This document shows positions 43,993 through 46,512 of a stretch of DNA of 46,512 nt, piece after piece. The notes below the pieces were generated by a model. That model had not been told where the DNA came from. It worked only from the letters and a program-made list of their open reading frames with translations, and searched no databases. This DNA is from JBDHXE01 sp035445085. Lineage in GTDB: Bacteria > Bacteroidota > Ignavibacteria > Kapaibacteriales > UBA2268. The stretch spans positions 1 through 46,512 of the forward strand of contig DAOMQA010000018.1 in assembly GCA_035445085.1 (NCBI GenBank), written 5' to 3'. The position numbers were made by a program, and so were the translations under genes. Within the stretch, counting starts at the first letter, position 1. Each line of letters starts with the position of its first letter.

Positions 43993-44183
43993 CAAACCTA
44001 ATGTTTTTATATTTTTTATATTTTCTATGATACAAAATTAATAAAAAATATCCACAAATTTTTACAATTTGCCTAAAATATCAATGTGAATATAATGATT
44101 TTTTACTATAATTTAATATAAAATTATTCCACATTTAAACTTGATGACGTTTTAGTTAAATATTTTACTTATTTTTGTTCGAT

Positions 44184-44221
44184 TGTGTAATATTTTTTAA
44201 CATTGAGAAATATGTTACACA
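44184..44221. repeat. Inverted repeat just before ruvB
   Basis: TGTGTAA (44184-44190) and TTACACA (44215-44221) are perfect 7-bp arms 24 nt apart, with further partial matches inside. A -7-like TATTTTTG lies at 44170-44177, so transcription could begin at the left arm. It could be an operator or a leader hairpin that affects ruvB translation. The remaining stretch between the giant gene and ruvB (43897-44237) shows only AT-rich DNA and the repeat at 43969. Confidence 0.35.
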
Positions 44222-44237
44222 TAATTGAAAAAGTAAT

Positions 44238-45260
44238 ATGAAAAATAGAAACGAAAATATTGACCCTAAAGTAAAAAACTTAGATGATATAGAATCTTCT
44301 CTAAGACCTAATTCCTTTGATGAGTTTACTGGGCAAAAGAAAATTGTTGATAATTTGAAAGTTTATATCAAAGCAGCTACACAAAGAGGCGAACAATTAG
44401 ATCATGTGTTATTAACTGGTCCTCCCGGATTAGGCAAAACAACACTTAGTTTGATCATTGCTAAAGAAATGCAAGCTAATATTAAACTTACATCAGGACC
44501 TGTTTTAGAAAAACCTGGAGATTTAGCTGGCTTATTAACCAATCTTGAAGAAGGTGATGTTTTATTTATCGATGAAATTCATAGACTAAGTAACGTGGTC
44601 GAAGAATACCTATATTCCGCTATGGAAGATTTCAGAATTGATATTATGATAGATTCTGGTCCTTCAGCAAGGACTGTACCAATACATATTGCTAAATTTA
44701 CCTTAGTGGGAGCTACTACGCGTGCTGGCTTAATAACAGCACCTCTACTTTCTCGCTTTCAAATCGTAAATCGTTTGGATTATTATAATATAAAAGATTT
44801 AACTTTAGTAGTTTTAAGGTCTGCTAATTTACTCAATATTGATATAGATGAGGACGCAGCGTTTGAAATTGCTTCTAGAGCAAGAGGAACTCCAAGAATT
44901 GCTAATAGATTGCTTCGCCGAACAAGAGACTTTGCTCAAGTAAAGGGTAATGGTAAGATAGATATAAATATTACAAAAATAACACTTGAGGCTCTTGAAG
45001 TAGATGAGTTTGGTCTAGATGATATGGACAAAAGGATTCTATTGGCAGTTATTGAAAAATTTGATGGAGGACCAGTAGGGATTTCGTCTATTTCTGCTGC
45101 TGTTGGCGAAGAAAGTGGCACTATCGAGGAAGTTTATGAGCCATTTCTTATACAACAAGGATTTATGCAAAGAACATCGCGAGGTAGAATAACAACCAAA
45201 AAAGCCTATGAGCATTTTAATATCACTAAGTCTGGCTTAGAACAATTTTTGTTTGATTAA
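44238..45260 (+). CDS. ruvB: Holliday junction branch migration helicase RuvB
   Basis: This 340-aa AAA+ motor drives branch migration with RuvA. LRPNSFDEFTGQ opens the conserved part. Walker A is GPPGLGKTT (residues 61-69), and Walker B is LFIDEIHRL (109-117). GATTRAGLITAPLLSRF holds the sensor and arginine-finger region. The C-terminal winged helix (GGPVGISSISAAVGEESGTIEEVYEPFL...GFMQRTSRGR) binds DNA. Length is normal. The GT-C gene starts on its stop codon (TAATG). ruvA is about 19 kb away on the other strand. Confidence 0.97.
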   Translation: MKNRNENIDPKVKNLDDIESSLRPNSFDEFTGQKKIVDNLKVYIKAATQRGEQLDHVLLTGPPGLGKTTLSLIIAKEMQANIKLTSGPVLEKPGDLAGLLTNLEEGDVLFIDEIHRLSNVVEEYLYSAMEDFRIDIMIDSGPSARTVPIHIAKFTLVGATTRAGLITAPLLSRFQIVNRLDYYNIKDLTLVVLRSANLLNIDIDEDAAFEIASRARGTPRIANRLLRRTRDFAQVKGNGKIDINITKITLEALEVDEFGLDDMDKRILLAVIEKFDGGPVGISSISAAVGEESGTIEEVYEPFLIQQGFMQRTSRGRITTKKAYEHFNITKSGLEQFLFD

Positions 45261-46507
45261 TGAAATATAAGAATAATTACTTACTCATATTTTATTTTTT
45301 GTTCTTAGTCTTAATTTCTATAATTGAACCTATTCGTAATCCAACGAATACTTTGTATTACTTAAGTGTATCAACTTTACTATTAACAAGTTATATCGCT
45401 ATAATATATTCTCAACAGAATGTTACATTTACAAAACTTGTAATATTATATATACTTACTAGAATTATTATTTTCCCAATGCAAGCGTGGCTATCTGATG
45501 ATGTATTTACATACCTTTGGCAAGGTAAATTGTTTGCTCATGGCATAAATGTTTATGAGTTTATGCCTTTAGATATTAAGTTAGATATATACAGAGATTT
45601 GAATTCTTTAAGGATGGGAAATTTGACTGTACCAGCAATTTACCCTCCACTATCAGTGATAATTTTTTCTTTGAATTACAAACTTGCGAATATATTTTCT
45701 TCTAATGAACTTTTACAATTCTATACTTGGAAGTTAATACTATTATTATGCGAAATATCTACTCTTTTACTGCTAAAATTTAAACTCAAAGTTGATAATT
45801 TAAAACTAATATTGTATATATTGTGCCCATTGCCACTGATTGAAATAATAGGGCAAGGGCATAATGATGCCTTGTTATTACCAGTGATAGCAGTATTATT
45901 GTTAAACTTTGAAAATAAAAATAATAAGCTGATAAATAGCTTTTTGCTTACCATTGGTACTCTTATTAAAATGGTACCCATATTTTGTTTTCCTTTAATT
46001 GTGTTTAAAGATAAACTTAAATACAATACATATAATTTAATATTAAGTATATTATTGCTAATTGTTGCTTTAATAGCCTCATATATTATATTTTTTGATT
46101 CGAAAGTAGCTATATCCAATTATCAATTAGGAATGAATTATTACAATATAAGAGCATCCTTTTTTTCTGCTCCGTTAGAAACTGTAAAGTATGTTTTGCA
46201 ATTTGCAAACGTTGCTAACTATTGGGAGATAGCACCTTATATTGTATATTATTCTAAGTTTCTTGGAATAATAGCTATATCTATATTTTTCTTCTTTAAA
46301 AAGAATGCTGATAAAGTCGATTATATTACTTTTATTTTATTAGCTTCATATTTGATTGCAAATAAAGTACATACTTGGTATTTTGTACCGATTATTTTAT
46401 TACTTACTATAAAGGCAGATAGAACTCTAATAATTATTCTTTCCATTTCTATATTATCTTATACCAAGTTGCGTTCTAATATAGAAGAAAGAATTTGTTT
46501 TATATAA
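45260..46507 (+). CDS. GT-C membrane glycosyltransferase (GT87/MptB-like)
   Basis: This 415-aa multi-pass inner-membrane protein has about ten to twelve hydrophobic segments. The first extracytoplasmic loop has the acidic pair D80-D81 (WLSDDVFTYLWQGKLFAHGI), followed by VPAIYPPLS. The later motif GQGHNDALLLP is typical of GT87/MptB-type polyprenol-phosphate-mannose transferases. The donor and acceptor are unknown. The ATG overlaps the ruvB stop by one base, and the stop at 46505-46507 is inside the window, so the gene is complete. Confidence 0.8.
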   Translation: MKYKNNYLLIFYFLFLVLISIIEPIRNPTNTLYYLSVSTLLLTSYIAIIYSQQNVTFTKLVILYILTRIIIFPMQAWLSDDVFTYLWQGKLFAHGINVYEFMPLDIKLDIYRDLNSLRMGNLTVPAIYPPLSVIIFSLNYKLANIFSSNELLQFYTWKLILLLCEISTLLLLKFKLKVDNLKLILYILCPLPLIEIIGQGHNDALLLPVIAVLLLNFENKNNKLINSFLLTIGTLIKMVPIFCFPLIVFKDKLKYNTYNLILSILLLIVALIASYIIFFDSKVAISNYQLGMNYYNIRASFFSAPLETVKYVLQFANVANYWEIAPYIVYYSKFLGIIAISIFFFFKKNADKVDYITFILLASYLIANKVHTWYFVPIILLLTIKADRTLIIILSISILSYTKLRSNIEERICFI

Positions 46508-46512
46508 AAATA

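Noticed and set aside
45721..46119. 132-codon minus-strand open frame within the GT-C gene
   Set aside because: It is a shadow of the well-supported + strand membrane protein.
1..46512. Mobile elements, phage genes, CRISPR arrays or a complete defence system
   Set aside because: No transposase, integrase, phage structural gene, repeat-spacer array or full restriction operon was found. The HsdR-N-like protein stands alone.

Overview
The window is AT-rich chromosomal DNA from a Gram-negative bacterium of the Bacteroidota/Ignavibacteria/Kapabacteria kind. Four things point there: an adjacent porU-porV pair from the type IX secretion system (T9SS); several large secreted proteins with C-terminal T9SS sorting domains; many outer-membrane lipoproteins; and promoters of the Bacteroidota form TTTG-N19/20-TAnnTTTG, three of which carry both boxes. 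I cannot name a genus. TGA, TAA and TAG all act as stops, so the code is standard. I see no insertion sequence, phage, integrase or CRISPR array. Nearly all of the window reads as core genome.

Layout. 1-56 is the tail of a T9SS cargo gene, followed by a terminator. 358-1275 is a TIGR01777-type sugar-nucleotide epimerase homologue. 1493-3194 (-) is an RluA/RluD pseudouridine synthase overlapping a nitroreductase. 3294-8484 (-) is porU-porV, the T9SS sortase and its outer-membrane partner. 8646-8864 (-) is a complete tRNA-Gly(GCC) unit with promoter and terminator. 9041-10594 (+) is a slipin and outer-membrane-barrel unit with its own promoter and terminator, followed by a small membrane protein. 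11169-16969 (-) holds a glycosyltransferase-like protein, a small HsdR-N nuclease-fold protein, a 2TM protein, a TPR protein and tex. 17128-20020 (+) holds a DUF2157/GDYXXLXY membrane pair and a BadF-type (GlcNAc-kinase-like) ATPase. A bidirectional terminator separates these from nuoG-nuoH-nuoI (20104-23488, -), a fragment of a complex I operon standing alone.

23609-31233 (-) is a tight cluster: two tandem paralogous secreted beta-propeller proteins, then ruvA, then a HisA-like TIM barrel that overlaps ruvA by 4 nt and has lost the residues HisA needs. 31434-32303 (+) is an HDOD regulator. 32535-34870 (-) has a PsbP-like lipoprotein, then panB coupled to a small lipoprotein with a CX4CH haem-like motif. 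34948-36036 (+) is pdxB-like. 36020-38086 (-) is an envelope unit (DUF3108, lolA, TPR lipoprotein) with overlapping genes. 38272-43896 (-) is a giant (about 1874 aa) secreted beta-helix protein with a T9SS signal and a GTG start set by a strong Shine-Dalgarno. 44238-46507 (+) is ruvB coupled to a GT-C membrane glycosyltransferase.

How it fits together. The main theme is the cell envelope. PorU and PorV would process and anchor the cargo proteins encoded here (the tail at 1-56, the two propeller proteins and the giant beta-helix protein). LolA and the lipoproteins serve the outer membrane. The least explained unit is the ruvA-linked HisA-like pseudoenzyme and its secreted-propeller neighbours. 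I found no clear-cut new defence or mobile system.
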